From Heliomarina baculiformis (GTDB taxonomy: Bacteria; Pseudomonadota; Alphaproteobacteria; Rhodobacterales; Rhodobacteraceae), in NCBI RefSeq assembly GCF_019966545.1, contig NZ_JAIMIC010000002.1, forward strand, positions 372,001 to 436,000: DNA of 64,000 nt, given 5' to 3'. The translations under genes were made by a program, and so were the position numbers. Positions 1 to 8,893 of this stretch are shown here, one piece after another. Each line of letters starts with the position of its first letter. The stretch's first letter is position 1. Under the pieces are notes generated by a model that saw only the letters and a list, made by a program, of their open reading frames with translations, did no database searches and was not told the origin of the DNA.

Positions 1-67
1 CCCCATGCGCTGTTTCCGGATCGATCCGGTGCATGAAGGCAAGGCCAAGACGCTCGATCAGGCTCAC
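1..67 (-). CDS. pyrD: Dihydroorotate dehydrogenase (quinone), 5' end only
   Basis: Only the first 22 codons lie in the window; the gene runs off the left edge. Read from a GTG start at 67 the peptide contains ERLGLAFMHRIDPETAHG, which I recognise as the amino terminus of class 2 (membrane-associated, quinone-linked) dihydroorotate dehydrogenase, the pyrimidine-synthesis enzyme that oxidises dihydroorotate to orotate. The GTG overlaps the TGA of the upstream DUF952 gene (GTGA), so the two are probably translationally coupled. The call rests on a short peptide plus the known DUF952-pyrD adjacency in Rhodobacterales. Confidence 0.75.
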   Translation of the reverse strand, partial: MSLIERLGLAFMHRIDPETAHG

Positions 68-402
68 GCCATGTCCTCCGGGAACTGGTGTACACCGTCA
101 ACCAGCGGCAGCGGCTTGTGCCAGCTCACATCGTCGATCCGCAACGGGCGGTAGAGATGTGGGAACAGGGCGCCATCACGCGAGGGCTCCCAGTGCAGCG
201 CATCGCCAAGCGAGTCGGCCTCGACAGCCAAAAGAACCAGCCCATCGACCCCGGCGAAATGTTTCGCGGCGGTCTCGGCAGCCTGTTCGGCGGTCGAGAA
301 ATGAACAAACCCGTCGTCGATGTCGATGGGCGCGCCCAGCGTGGACCCATCGGCAACCAGTGCCTCCCATTCGGGGGAGCGGAATATCTTGTAGATCAGC
401 AT
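64..402 (-). CDS. DUF952 family protein
   Basis: A 112-residue protein beginning MLIYKIFRSPEW and containing DGFVHFSTAEQ, the typical DUF952 signature of a small soluble cytoplasmic protein of unknown biochemical role. The frame stays open upstream to 513, but homologues start at the internal ATG at 402, so that start is used. Its stop overlaps the GTG start of pyrD, indicating one operon with pyrimidine synthesis. No catalytic residues can be assigned. Confidence 0.8.
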   Translation of the reverse strand: MLIYKIFRSPEWEALVADGSTLGAPIDIDDGFVHFSTAEQAAETAAKHFAGVDGLVLLAVEADSLGDALHWEPSRDGALFPHLYRPLRIDDVSWHKPLPLVDGVHQFPEDMA

Positions 403-585
403 GGTTTGCAGATGCCGGTCTTTGACGATCCGGTCAAGAGTGCGCGCTTTTGCCCATGTAAAAGGCGTCTCGGGAGAGGCATCGGCGCGCGGTGCGAATT
501 GCCCCTGCGACAAGCCGCATGAGAGCTTTGACAGGGCCAGCGGAAATGGCGCACCATTCGCGCATAACCAACCGGGAGAGTAATA

Positions 586-2142
586 ATGATGAACCGATTC
601 CTGATGTCTGCTGCGGCGCTTGGCCTGAGTGCCGGTGCGGCCGCTGCCGACTATTTACTGACGATTCTGCACACCAACGATTTCCATGCCCGGTTCGAAC
701 CGATCAACAAGTACGACAGCGGTTGCTCTTCCGAAGACAACACCGAAGGCAAGTGTTTCGGCGGTTCTGCCCGTCTGATGAGCGCAATCCGCGATGCCCG
801 TGCGCGGCTCGACAATTCTCTGCTCGTTGACGGCGGCGACCAGTTCCAGGGCACGCTGTTTTATACCTATTACAAGGGCAAACTGGCCGCCGAAATGATG
901 AACAAGATGGGCTATGACGCGATGACTGTGGGCAACCACGAATTCGACGATGGGCCCGAAGTACTGCGCGGCTTCATGGACGCGCTCGAATTTCCCATCC
1001 TCATGAGCAACGCCGATGTCAGCGGTGAGCCGCTGCTGGCCGATGTGCTCAAGAAATCCACCGTGATCGAAAAGAACGGTGAAAAGATCGGCCTGATCGG
1101 CCTGACCCCGCAGGACACGGATGAGCTTGCCAGCCCCGGCCCGAACGTCATCTTTACCGTCCCCGCCGACGCGGTGCAGGGCGAAGTCGACAAGCTGACC
1201 GAGATGGGCGTGAACAAGATCATTGTGCTGTCGCATTCCGGTTATGGGGTTGATCTGGAACTGGCCGAGCAAACCACCGGTGTCGATGTGATCGTGGGCG
1301 GGCATACGAATACGCTATTGGGCGATATGGAACGCGCAGAGGGGCCTTATCCGACAATGGTGGGCGATACGGCGATCGTTTCGGCCTATGCCTATGGCAA
1401 GTTTCTTGGTGAGCTGAACGTCACTTTTGACGACGATGGCAAGGTGATCGAAGCAAGCGGCGCGCCGCTTCTGATGGATGCCGCCGTGGTCGAGGATGAA
1501 GAGACCATTGCTCGGATCGTCGAGGCGGCCAAACCGCTGGACGAGATCCGCAACAAGGTGGTCGCCCAGACGGACGAGGCCATCGGCGGTGATCGTGAAA
1601 CCTGCCGCAGTCAGGAATGCACCATGGGCAACCTGATCGCGGATGCGATGCTCGACCGGGTCAAGGATCAGGGTATCGACGTCGCGATCCAGAACGGCGG
1701 CGGTATCCGGGCCAGCATCGACGCGGGCGAGGTCACCATGGGCGAAGTGCTGACGGTGCTGCCCTTCCAGAACACCTTGTCGACCTTTCAGGTCACCGGC
1801 GCAACGCTTGTCGAGGCGCTGGAAAACGGCGTGAGCCAGATCGAGGAGGGAGCGGGACGTTTCGCGCAGGTCGCCGGCATGACCTATGCCTTTGACGCTT
1901 CTAAGCCCGCGGGCGAGCGTGTCAGCGACGTCATGATTGGCGGCGCACCGGTCGAGATGGACAAGCTTTACGGCGTTGTGTCGAACAACTACGTGCGCAG
2001 CGGTGGCGACGGTTACAAGATGTTCACGGATGCCCAGAACGCCTATGACTTCGGGCCGGATCTTGCGGAAGTGACGGCGGAGTATCTGGCCGAGAAAGCC
2101 CCCTACAAGCCCTATACGGATGGCCGCATCGCGGTGAAGTGA
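586..2142 (+). CDS. Periplasmic 5'-nucleotidase / UDP-sugar hydrolase family protein
   Basis: This 518-residue protein has an N-terminal signal peptide (about residues 1-21, ending in an Ala-rich stretch), a calcineurin-like metallophosphatase domain and a 5'-nucleotidase C-terminal substrate domain. Metal-binding motifs are visible as HTNDFHA (29-35), GGDQFQG (about 83), VGNHEFD (about 116), SHSGYG (about 215) and GGHTN (about 238). The C-terminal half has NGGGIRASI (about 370) and NNYVRSGGDGY (about 467), which belong to the nucleotide-binding domain. It probably hydrolyses exogenous nucleotides in the periplasm to nucleosides and phosphate. A GGGAGAG ribosome site precedes the tandem ATG codons at 586 and 589. 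The gene stands alone and ends at an intrinsic terminator. UshA-like specificity versus a cyclic-nucleotide or other phosphatase cannot be decided. Confidence 0.88.
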   Translation: MMNRFLMSAAALGLSAGAAAADYLLTILHTNDFHARFEPINKYDSGCSSEDNTEGKCFGGSARLMSAIRDARARLDNSLLVDGGDQFQGTLFYTYYKGKLAAEMMNKMGYDAMTVGNHEFDDGPEVLRGFMDALEFPILMSNADVSGEPLLADVLKKSTVIEKNGEKIGLIGLTPQDTDELASPGPNVIFTVPADAVQGEVDKLTEMGVNKIIVLSHSGYGVDLELAEQTTGVDVIVGGHTNTLLGDMERAEGPYPTMVGDTAIVSAYAYGKFLGELNVTFDDDGKVIEASGAPLLMDAAVVEDEETIARIVEAAKPLDEIRNKVVAQTDEAIGGDRETCRSQECTMGNLIADAMLDRVKDQGIDVAIQNGGGIRASIDAGEVTMGEVLTVLPFQNTLSTFQVTGATLVEALENGVSQIEEGAGRFAQVAGMTYAFDASKPAGERVSDVMIGGAPVEMDKLYGVVSNNYVRSGGDGYKMFTDAQNAYDFGPDLAEVTAEYLAEKAPYKPYTDGRIAVK

Positions 2143-2175
2143 CCGCTGGCGTTCTGCTGGTAAAAGACGATGGGA

Positions 2176-2200
2176 ACGGGGGCTTCGGCCTCCGTTTTCA
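2176..2200 (+). terminator. Intrinsic terminator after the 5'-nucleotidase gene
   Basis: A GC-rich stem of eight pairs (one G-U) closed by a TTCG-type loop spans 2176-2195 and is followed by TTTTCATTTT. It lies 34 bp after the nucleotidase stop. Confidence 0.8.
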
Positions 2201-2342
2201 TTTTGAACTCGCCATATTATTCTGCCTCGATCCCGTCGCTCTGGTACGATCAGGTAAAAAGTCGGTGGCTCGGCCTCTCCGCAGAAATCACTGACGTTTC
2301 GTGGTATACTGTCCCTGCGTCAGCAGTGAGGGAGGAACTGTC

Positions 2343-3149
2343 ATGGCTGAGCAAATGGAAAAGGCCGCCGCAGGTCAGATCACTGCCGAGGCCGCCGCTG
2401 TTTATGAAAACTTCTTTGTTCCGGCGCTCTTTGGCCAGTTCGCGCCGTGGCTGGTAGAGCTGTCCGGGGCCGGTCCGGGCGACAAGGTTCTGGATGTCGC
2501 GACAGGTACGGGCGTGGTGGCGCGTGTCGCGGCGGCCACCGGTGCCCGCGTGACGGCTGTCGACATTAACGAGGGCATGCTGACGGTGGCGCGCCGACAT
2601 GCCCGCGAAGTCGATTTCCAACATGCAGTGGCCGAAAACCTGCCCTTTGAAGATGGTCAGTTCGACGCGGTGCTGTGCCAGTTCGGGCTGATGTTCTTTG
2701 CTGACCGGCCCCGGGCGCTGACCGAAATGGCGCGGGTCTGCAAGCCGGGCGGAAAGGTTGCCGTCGCCGTATTCGAGGCGTGGGAGAAATCACCGGGCTA
2801 TCGCGACCTGATCCCGCTGGTGGGTGAAGTTGTTGGCAATGACGGGGCCGAAGCGCTCAAGGCGCCCTTTTGTCTTGGCGAGGGCGAGGCGTTCGAGGAA
2901 GTACTCGACAAGGGCGGGCTGCCGCATGTGCAGATTTCCCGAAAGGTCGGGATGATCCGGCATGCCTCGCTAAGCGATTGGCTCGACACGGAAATCGGCG
3001 GCTGGACTCTGGCACGCATGGTGGACGCCACGATGATGCAGACGCTCAAGGAAAAAGCGCGCGAGCGGCTTGCGGGCTATGTGGGGGCCGAGGGGAGCGT
3101 ATCCTTTGAGGCGCCAGCGCTGTTCGCGGTCAGCACCATCGAGGCGTAA
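2343..3149 (+). CDS. Class I SAM-dependent methyltransferase
   Basis: A 268-residue soluble methyltransferase of the UbiE/Methyltransf_11 type. The SAM-binding motif I is VLDVATGTG (about residues 49-57), followed by an acidic motif II (VTAVDINEGML) and a later motif around FDAVLCQFGLMFF. The ATG at 2343 is chosen over an upstream in-frame codon at 2301 because GGGAGGAA lies seven bases before it. It follows the nucleotidase terminator and so has its own promoter region. The substrate is unknown: UbiE-like small-molecule methyltransferases act on quinones, lipids or toxic metabolites, and nothing nearby narrows this. Confidence 0.85.
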   Translation: MAEQMEKAAAGQITAEAAAVYENFFVPALFGQFAPWLVELSGAGPGDKVLDVATGTGVVARVAAATGARVTAVDINEGMLTVARRHAREVDFQHAVAENLPFEDGQFDAVLCQFGLMFFADRPRALTEMARVCKPGGKVAVAVFEAWEKSPGYRDLIPLVGEVVGNDGAEALKAPFCLGEGEAFEEVLDKGGLPHVQISRKVGMIRHASLSDWLDTEIGGWTLARMVDATMMQTLKEKARERLAGYVGAEGSVSFEAPALFAVSTIEA

Positions 3150-3153
3150 CCCT

Positions 3154-4902
3154 TCAGTCGCCTTCAATCTCCGGCCACAGCGCCGGATCAAGTTTGTCGA
3201 TGAACTCACGCAGCATGGCTTCATGTGCTCTCCACCCCCCGACTGAGCGTTGATGCACGGGCTGGCGGATCTGCGCCGCGCTCATGGTGAGAACCTGACC
3301 GGCGGATTCGTTCGGGCGGGCCATCGCGGCATCCCATTCCAACCCGCACCAGTCGGCGAGGGAACGGCTGGCGCTGTCGATATTGGAAACCATCTCTTCG
3401 TAGGACAGGTCAAGGATCTGGCCGGGCAGCACCTTGTGCCAGTGGGCCATCATCCGGGCATAGGTGTTGAATCGCCGTGCCATCGTCTGCTGGTCATAGG
3501 TGTAATCGAGCGCCCGTCCGGTGAACCGGCCACGCCACATCGAAAGCGCGATATCGCGCGGATCGCGGCGCATATTGATGATCCGGCATTCGGGGTGCGC
3601 GGTCTTGAGGAAACCGATAAGCCTATAATTTTCGGGCATTTTATCGACGAAAGCCTGCGTGCCATCGGGGAGCGGCGGCAGGGCTGCGGCCTCCATCCTG
3701 CGAAAGACGTCGGCGTCGAATTCGGCATCTGAATCTATCAGGGGATAGATCGCGATGCCGGCGGTGGCGCGTTCGCCCAAGGCGCTGACACGGGGATGCG
3801 CGCCAAGCACCGCTTCGGCAAGGGTCGTGCCGGAGCGCGGCAGGCCGAGAACGTAGATCGGGCGCGGACCGTTTTTGTTCCCGCCCTTCGTTGAAAGTGT
3901 CAGCGGGGCGGGGAACCGCGCGAGGATCCTGTCGTTGAACGCCTCGTCCGCCTCGCTGTCAAAGGGGCGCAGGGCGGCCATGTTCCGGTTGGCGTCCCTC
4001 AGCCATTCGGCAGCTTCTTCGGCGTCGCCCTGCTGCTGCGCCATGCGGGCCTGCGCAAAGGCCAGCGCCGCGCGGGTCTCGCTGTTCTTTGGCGCTTTCC
4101 TGTAGGCCCGTCGGACCGCGGGGCCAAGCGCCTCGTTCGCGTCGGCATCGTTCAGCGTCACCAGCTGTTCGTAGGCTTCGCCATTCAGCGGGTCGATCTC
4201 GATTGCCGCAGCAAAAGCGGCCTTTGCCTCTTCGGTCTGGCCCGCTTCTAGCATGGTCATCCCCAGCCGCAGGCGCGCGGCGAGATGGCCGGGGGCAAGA
4301 GCCACGGCGCGGCGGACGGCATCGGTCGCCTCATCCACGCGAAGCTGGCGCGCCAGCGGCAGGCTGATATTGACCAGTGTTTCCACGTCATTCGGGTTCA
4401 GCGCCAGCGCTTTCTCGAAAGCCTCCAGCGCCTCTGCGGGCTGGCCGAGCCTGTCATGCAGCAAGCCACGCAGGTTATGATTACGCGCCTGTTTCGGGTC
4501 GATCAAAATGGCTTGTTCGATATCCTCAAGCGCCTGCTCCAGTTGTCCGGTCTGCAACCGCGCCTGCGCCAGCAGATACCAGACCGCCCCGTCGCGCGGG
4601 GTTTCGCGCACCAGCCGGGCAAGCTGGGTTTCTGCAGGGGCGAACTGGCCAAGCAGGATCATCGTCTGGGCAAGGTTCTTGCGCGCATCGCTGAAATCCG
4701 CGCTGAGGTTCAGAGCCTTTTTGAAATACTGGATGCCTTCGGCGTATTTCCCGTTACCGCAGAGTGCGATACCCGCGATATTGGGAAATTCAGGCTGGGT
4801 CTTGTGACGGCCCATGGCTTTTCGGGCGGCGTCATAGGCAGCTTTCTGTCGGCCGCCCTGAAGCAGCGTCATACATGTCGTCAGGTCAGACTGAACTGTC
4901 AT
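3154..4902 (-). CDS. TPR-repeat sulfotransferase family protein
   Basis: A 582-residue two-part protein. Roughly residues 1-290 are tandem tetratricopeptide repeats (recurrent A-x-x-x-A-L/F-x-x-A-L-x-L-N/D-P units). The C-terminal part is a sulfotransferase domain with the 5'-phosphosulfate loop GLPRSGTT (about 351-358) and the 3'-phosphate motif RRDPRDIALSMW (about 444-455), both expected for PAPS binding. Such fusions are common in marine alphaproteobacteria; acceptors are generally unknown, and tyrosyl-protein or polysaccharide sulfation are possibilities. The start is set at the ATG at 4902 (MTVQSDL) rather than the in-frame codon at 4938; both remain possible. It is convergent with the methyltransferase, with only four bases between the stops. 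Confidence 0.85.
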   Translation of the reverse strand: MTVQSDLTTCMTLLQGGRQKAAYDAARKAMGRHKTQPEFPNIAGIALCGNGKYAEGIQYFKKALNLSADFSDARKNLAQTMILLGQFAPAETQLARLVRETPRDGAVWYLLAQARLQTGQLEQALEDIEQAILIDPKQARNHNLRGLLHDRLGQPAEALEAFEKALALNPNDVETLVNISLPLARQLRVDEATDAVRRAVALAPGHLAARLRLGMTMLEAGQTEEAKAAFAAAIEIDPLNGEAYEQLVTLNDADANEALGPAVRRAYRKAPKNSETRAALAFAQARMAQQQGDAEEAAEWLRDANRNMAALRPFDSEADEAFNDRILARFPAPLTLSTKGGNKNGPRPIYVLGLPRSGTTLAEAVLGAHPRVSALGERATAGIAIYPLIDSDAEFDADVFRRMEAAALPPLPDGTQAFVDKMPENYRLIGFLKTAHPECRIINMRRDPRDIALSMWRGRFTGRALDYTYDQQTMARRFNTYARMMAHWHKVLPGQILDLSYEEMVSNIDSASRSLADWCGLEWDAAMARPNESAGQVLTMSAAQIRQPVHQRSVGGWRAHEAMLREFIDKLDPALWPEIEGD

Positions 4903-5059
4903 GGAAGTGTCATTTGCCTTAATTGGCGGAAGACACAATCGCGTTTTCGATGATCTGCCGTTTCCCGCCGAATATTATCACGTGTTTGGTTTGTGAAGAC
5001 GCTTTTTTGAGCCCATCTATCGGCTTTACTAAGCCGCGTGTAAATCTAGACTGTCGGAT

Positions 5060-5716
5060 ATGTGCGGTAGATTTGCAGTCACCCTGCCTCCGGATGCGAT
5101 GGCCCAGCTTTTCGCGGCCAAGCCCGCTAATGCCTTGCCCCCAGTGCCGAATTTTAATGTCTGCCCGACAAATCAGGTACATGTGATTCTGGGCGAAGAC
5201 AGCGGTCGGCGGCTGGTCTCGATGCGCTGGGGGTTCCTGCCGCACTGGTACAAGGCCGAGAATTACGGCCCGCTTCTGATCAATGCGCGGGCCGAGACGG
5301 TGGCGGACAAACCGGCCTTCAAATCCGCCTGTCGTGAGCGGCGCTGCCTGATCCTTGCGACCGGGTTCTTTGAGTGGACCAAGGATGAGAAGGGCAACCG
5401 TTTGCCGTGGTATTTCCAGCGTCAGGATGGTGAACCGATTGCCTTTGGCGGTATCTGGCAAGGCTGGGGCAAGGACGAAACGCAGGACACCTGCGCCATT
5501 GTCACGACGGCGGCGAACAAGCGGGTTTCAGAGCTGCATCACCGCATGCCGCTGATCGTGGAACCGGAGAACTGGCCGCTCTGGCTGGGGGAGGCGGGCC
5601 GCGGGGCGGCCCGGCTCATGGTGCCGGGGGACGAGGACGTTCTGAGCTGGTATCGGGTCGATCCCAAGGTCAATTCGAACCGGGCCAGCGGGCCCGACCT
5701 GATCGAGCCGATCTGA
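5060..5716 (+). CDS. SOS response-associated peptidase (SRAP/YedK/HMCES family)
   Basis: A 218-residue protein starting MCGRF, in which Cys2 becomes the N-terminal nucleophile after Met removal. Family-conserved residues are present at the expected positions: Asn75 (INARAET), Glu105 (FFEW) and His160 (ELHHRMPLIV). YedK/HMCES proteins form a covalent thiazolidine link to abasic sites in single-stranded DNA and so protect them from cleavage. No LexA box was recognised upstream. The 3' flank carries one copy of a dispersed GTACA repeat. Confidence 0.93.
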   Translation: MCGRFAVTLPPDAMAQLFAAKPANALPPVPNFNVCPTNQVHVILGEDSGRRLVSMRWGFLPHWYKAENYGPLLINARAETVADKPAFKSACRERRCLILATGFFEWTKDEKGNRLPWYFQRQDGEPIAFGGIWQGWGKDETQDTCAIVTTAANKRVSELHHRMPLIVEPENWPLWLGEAGRGAARLMVPGDEDVLSWYRVDPKVNSNRASGPDLIEPI

Positions 5717-5731
5717 CCGAAAACAGGGGGG

Positions 5732-5771
5732 GTGATATCGATGCACAACCTGTACACCCCCTGTACGTCGG
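5732..5771. repeat. Dispersed 40-bp intergenic repeat, copy A
   Basis: A 40-bp element beginning GTGATATC and ending in GTCGG, with GTACA-like units (GCACA 5743, GTACA 5752, GTACG 5763). It matches 60494-60533 at 34 of 40 positions. It starts 16 bp after the SRAP stop, between that gene and the convergent flavin reductase. Function unknown. Confidence 0.7.
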
Positions 5772-5799
5772 CGGTGCACCGTTCCGCCCTTGGTCCGGA

Positions 5800-6405
5800 T
5801 CAGTCGTCGGGGCGCGTGAGTTCGAACAGGTCGGTCACACGAGTGTAGTCACGATACCCAAGACGCGACAGTGGATGGAACGTGGTTATGTCGAACCGGC
5901 CATCGACCAAGCAGTTGTCGCGGATATGGACACCGGTGACTTCGCCCAGCACGAGACGGTTGGCTTCGCCCGGCAGGTCGATGATCCGGGTCAGCTTGCA
6001 TTCCAGCGCGGCGGGCGCACCGGCGACGCGGGGGCAGTTGATGGTTTCGCATTCCTCGAAATCGAGCCCGGCGACTTTGAATTCGTCCTCCTCCTTGGGC
6101 AGGTTCATGGAGGTCTCGTTCATCGCGTTGCGCATTTCGTATTCAACGATGTTGACACAGAAAACGCCGGTCTCGCGGATATTGGCGACGCTGTCCTTGG
6201 TGCCGTCCTGATCGTCCTTGGCGCTGGTCGAGGAAAACATCACCTGCGGCGGGAAATAGGCGATGGCGTTGAAAAAGGAATAGGGCGCAAGGTTGTTCTG
6301 CCCTGCGGCGTTGCGGGTCGAGATCCAGCCGATCGGGCGCGGCGTGACGATAGCGTTGAACGGGTTATGGGGCAGGCCGTGGCCATCTTCGGGGCGATAG
6401 AACAT
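5800..6405 (-). CDS. Flavin reductase family protein (FMN-binding split barrel)
   Basis: A 201-residue protein starting MFYRPEDGHGLPHNPFNAIV. It has the split-barrel flavin reductase hallmarks TPRPIGWIST (about 22-31), APYSFFNAIAYFPP and GVFCVNIV. Members bind FMN and reduce free flavin with NAD(P)H, or serve as reductase partner of two-component monooxygenases. No monooxygenase lies next to it, so its partner is unknown. It is convergent with the SRAP gene and divergent from the GNAT gene. Confidence 0.85.
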   Translation of the reverse strand: MFYRPEDGHGLPHNPFNAIVTPRPIGWISTRNAAGQNNLAPYSFFNAIAYFPPQVMFSSTSAKDDQDGTKDSVANIRETGVFCVNIVEYEMRNAMNETSMNLPKEEDEFKVAGLDFEECETINCPRVAGAPAALECKLTRIIDLPGEANRLVLGEVTGVHIRDNCLVDGRFDITTFHPLSRLGYRDYTRVTDLFELTRPDD

Positions 6406-6491
6406 TAGATAACTCCTGACGTTTGCCCTAGGGATAGCGGCGTGATACGCGGATTGCCACCAAATAGACTTAAAGAAAGCCAGCCTCTCCC

Positions 6492-6992
6492 GTGTATGCC
6501 CCTTTGATCGACATGCATCCGGAACTTGCGAGCGACTGGTGGGAGGTCGAAGCGCTTTTCGATCTGTGTTTCGCGCCGGGCCGGACTGCCCTTTCTTCGT
6601 ACCGGCTGCGCGAGGATGTGCCGCCGGTTGCGGGCCTCTCGACGGTTGCGCGCGATGCGCAGGGCATTCTCGCCGGGGCGATCCGGTACTGGCCGGTCCG
6701 AATCGGTGCGGCGCGGTCGCTGTTGCTGGGGCCGGTCGCTGTGCACCCGACGCACCAGGGCGAAGGGCTGGGGGCGCTGCTGATCCAGGGCACCTTGCAG
6801 AAAGCCGCCGAAACCGGGTGGGAGCGCGTCATGCTGGTTGGCGATGCGCCCTATTATTCGCGCTTCGGGTTCGAGCGGCTGGATGACGTACATATGCCAC
6901 CGCCCACCAACCCCGACCGGGTGCTTGGCCGGGCTTTGATTGACGATGCATGGCTGGGCATCTGCGGAGATGTGACCCGCTGGGACGCATAA
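6492..6992 (+). CDS. GNAT-family N-acetyltransferase
   Basis: A 166-residue single-domain GNAT protein. The acetyl-CoA pyrophosphate-binding segment is LLLGPVAVHPTHQGEGLG (about 76-93), with the Q-x-x-G-x-G pattern, followed by YYSRFGFERL typical of the YhbS-like subgroup. The acetyl acceptor cannot be predicted. It is followed after a single base by the EcsC-family gene and probably shares its transcript. Confidence 0.85.
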   Translation: MYAPLIDMHPELASDWWEVEALFDLCFAPGRTALSSYRLREDVPPVAGLSTVARDAQGILAGAIRYWPVRIGAARSLLLGPVAVHPTHQGEGLGALLIQGTLQKAAETGWERVMLVGDAPYYSRFGFERLDDVHMPPPTNPDRVLGRALIDDAWLGICGDVTRWDA

Positions 6993-6993
6993 C

Positions 6994-7809
6994 TTGATTG
7001 AAATGCCGCGCATTCGTGCCAATCTTATCGGGAAGCCGGGAGGGTTTGGCATGAATGACATCGTGATGGCACGGCCAGTGGACGCCGAGGCAGAGCTTGA
7101 CAGGCTGGCAAAGCGTTACCGTGCGGCCAGCGGGATTGGCATGCGGCTGCTGAACGTGCTCGGCAGCCGTGCCGAGAACCTGCTTGATCGTCTGCCCACG
7201 CCGATCCGCAACGGCATGGAAGGCGCGACCCAGGCAGCGCTGAAAGTCGCGATGGAGGGCGCGCGTCAGTCGCGCCGGCAGGTGCCGGACCAGAAGGCGT
7301 GGATCAACACCGCGATGACCACCGCTATGGGTGCGGCCGGAGGCATGGGCGGATTGCCAACCGCGATGATAGAGCTTCCGGCGACGACCACCGTTCTGAT
7401 GCGCGCGATACAGGGCGTTGCGGCCGAGAACGGGTTCAACCCCGACGAGGAAAGCGTACAGTTCGACTGTCTTCGGGTCTTTGCCGCGGCAGGGCCGCTG
7501 GATCAGGACGACGGGGCCGATCTCTCTTTTGTCACGCTGCGGCTGACCCTGACCGGCCCGACGATGCACCGGATGATCGCGGCGGTTGCGCCGAAACTGG
7601 CCACCGTTCTGGGGCAGAAACTCGCAACGCAGACGGTGCCTCTCTTGGGGGCCGTGGCCGGGGCGACGACGAATTATCTCTTTACCAGCTACTACCAGGA
7701 AATCGCCCAGGTCCACTTTGGCCTGCGCCGTCTGGCCATCGACTCGGGCGTCTCCGAGGCCGAGTTGGTGACCCGACTCAATCGGCGGATGGCCAAGCCT
7801 CTGCGCTAG
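6994..7809 (+). CDS. EcsC family protein
   Basis: A 271-residue protein with the glycine/alanine-rich core of the EcsC family (GAAGGMGGLPTAMIELPATTTVL, about residues 110-132, and GAVAGATTNYLFTSYY near 220). The function of EcsC in Gram-negative bacteria is not established. Hydrophobic stretches suggest membrane association rather than classic transmembrane helices. The start lies right after the GNAT stop; an internal ATG at 7051 (MNDIVMARP) preceded by a GGGAGGG-like sequence is a credible alternative. Confidence 0.75.
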   Translation: MIEMPRIRANLIGKPGGFGMNDIVMARPVDAEAELDRLAKRYRAASGIGMRLLNVLGSRAENLLDRLPTPIRNGMEGATQAALKVAMEGARQSRRQVPDQKAWINTAMTTAMGAAGGMGGLPTAMIELPATTTVLMRAIQGVAAENGFNPDEESVQFDCLRVFAAAGPLDQDDGADLSFVTLRLTLTGPTMHRMIAAVAPKLATVLGQKLATQTVPLLGAVAGATTNYLFTSYYQEIAQVHFGLRRLAIDSGVSEAELVTRLNRRMAKPLR

Positions 7810-7831
7810 GGCGGGCATCGGAGATTTCTGC

Positions 7832-7849
7832 AACCGCCCGTCGGTTTTT
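7832..7849 (+). terminator. Possible weak terminator after the EcsC gene
   Basis: AACCG/CGGTT stem with a five-base loop followed by TTT. The stem is short. A second perfect 8-bp hairpin (7897-7904 with 7911-7918) follows and may be the true end or a leader element of the Nudix gene. Confidence 0.4.
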
Positions 7850-7940
7850 CCGGCTTCAGGTGAGAAATCGCGTGAACTGGGCTGCGTCCCATTGTAGTTT
7901 TTCCTGACAGGGAAAAACCCGCAGGAAGTGGGAAGACCAG

Positions 7941-8402
7941 ATGATAAGGCAATTGCCGATGCGCATCCGCGCGACGCACAAAAGCGACGTACGCACTCAG
8001 TTCGGTGCGCTCTGCTATCGCGTGGAAAACGGCAAGGTCAAAATCCTTCTTATCACGTCGCGCCGGAGCAAACGCTGGATCATTCCCAAGGGCTGGCCCA
8101 TCGACAAGCTGACACCGGCGCGATCCGCCGCCCGCGAAGCATGGGAAGAGGCGGGCGTGATTGGTGCTGCCATTAATCAGTGCGTCGGGCTTTATGCCTA
8201 TAACAAGACCAGCGCCCAGAACGGGACGCTGCCTTGTGTCGTCATGGTCTATCCGGTGCGCGTCAAATCCCTCGACCCGGAATTTCCAGAGCAAAATCAA
8301 CGGCGTGTAAAATGGTTTTCGCCCAAGAAAGCTGCGGCGCGTGTGGTCGAGCCGGAACTGGCGCGGATTTTGAGAGACTTTCGTCCGCAGCAGTTGCGCT
8401 GA
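7941..8402 (+). CDS. Nudix hydrolase
   Basis: A 153-residue Nudix protein. The Nudix box occupies about residues 51-73: GWPIDKL, then AAREAWEEAGV with the metal-binding REAWEE helix intact. The first Glu of the classical GX5E element is Leu here, which I believe is usual for this alphaproteobacterial GWP subfamily, related to diphosphoinositol polyphosphate phosphohydrolases. It probably cleaves a nucleoside diphosphate-linked or polyphosphate substrate in the cytoplasm. The gene stands between EcsC and DUF1178. Confidence 0.88.
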   Translation: MIRQLPMRIRATHKSDVRTQFGALCYRVENGKVKILLITSRRSKRWIIPKGWPIDKLTPARSAAREAWEEAGVIGAAINQCVGLYAYNKTSAQNGTLPCVVMVYPVRVKSLDPEFPEQNQRRVKWFSPKKAAARVVEPELARILRDFRPQQLR

Positions 8403-8464
8403 CAGGTCTTGATCTTAACAATTCAACAAATAATTAAAGCACAACGGTTTAACTTGGCACGACC

Positions 8465-8893
8465 ATGATTCAATACGCCTTGAAATGCTCGAACGGGCAC
8501 ACATTCGACAGCTGGTTTCAGTCCGCCAGCGCCTTTGACCGGCTTGCCGGGGCGGGAATGGTGGAATGCAGCGTATGTGGCGGATCTGACGTCGAAAAGG
8601 CGATGATGACGCCGCGTGTCGGAGCCGCGCGCGAAGGGCAAAAGCCGGCACCGGCGCTTGCCAAGGAACGCAGCCCGGCGGAACAGGCGCTGGCCGAATT
8701 GCGTAAGAACATCGAGAAAAACGCAAGCTACGTCGGTGACAAGTTCGTGAGCGAAGCCCGCGCGATGCATGCAGGCGAGGCCCCTGAACGCGCCATCTAT
8801 GGCGAAGCACGACTGGACGAGGCCAAGAAGCTGGTCGACGAAGGCGTGCCGGTCGCGCCGCTCCCTTTCCTCCCAACCAGAAAAGCGAACTGA
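8465..8893 (+). CDS. DUF1178 family protein
   Basis: A 142-residue protein starting MIQYALKCSNGHTFDSWFQS, diagnostic of DUF1178. Cys8, His12 and the Cys35-x2-Cys38 pair (ECSVCGG) resemble a small zinc-ribbon site. Function unknown. Its TGA overlaps the ATG of the following SDR gene (ATGA), so the two are co-translated. Confidence 0.85.
   Translation: MIQYALKCSNGHTFDSWFQSASAFDRLAGAGMVECSVCGGSDVEKAMMTPRVGAAREGQKPAPALAKERSPAEQALAELRKNIEKNASYVGDKFVSEARAMHAGEAPERAIYGEARLDEAKKLVDEGVPVAPLPFLPTRKAN

Noticed and set aside
8410-8455. CtrA-like TTAA pairs before the DUF1178 gene
   Set aside because: Spacings between TTAA motifs are about 11 and 15 bases, not the 7 required for the CtrA consensus.
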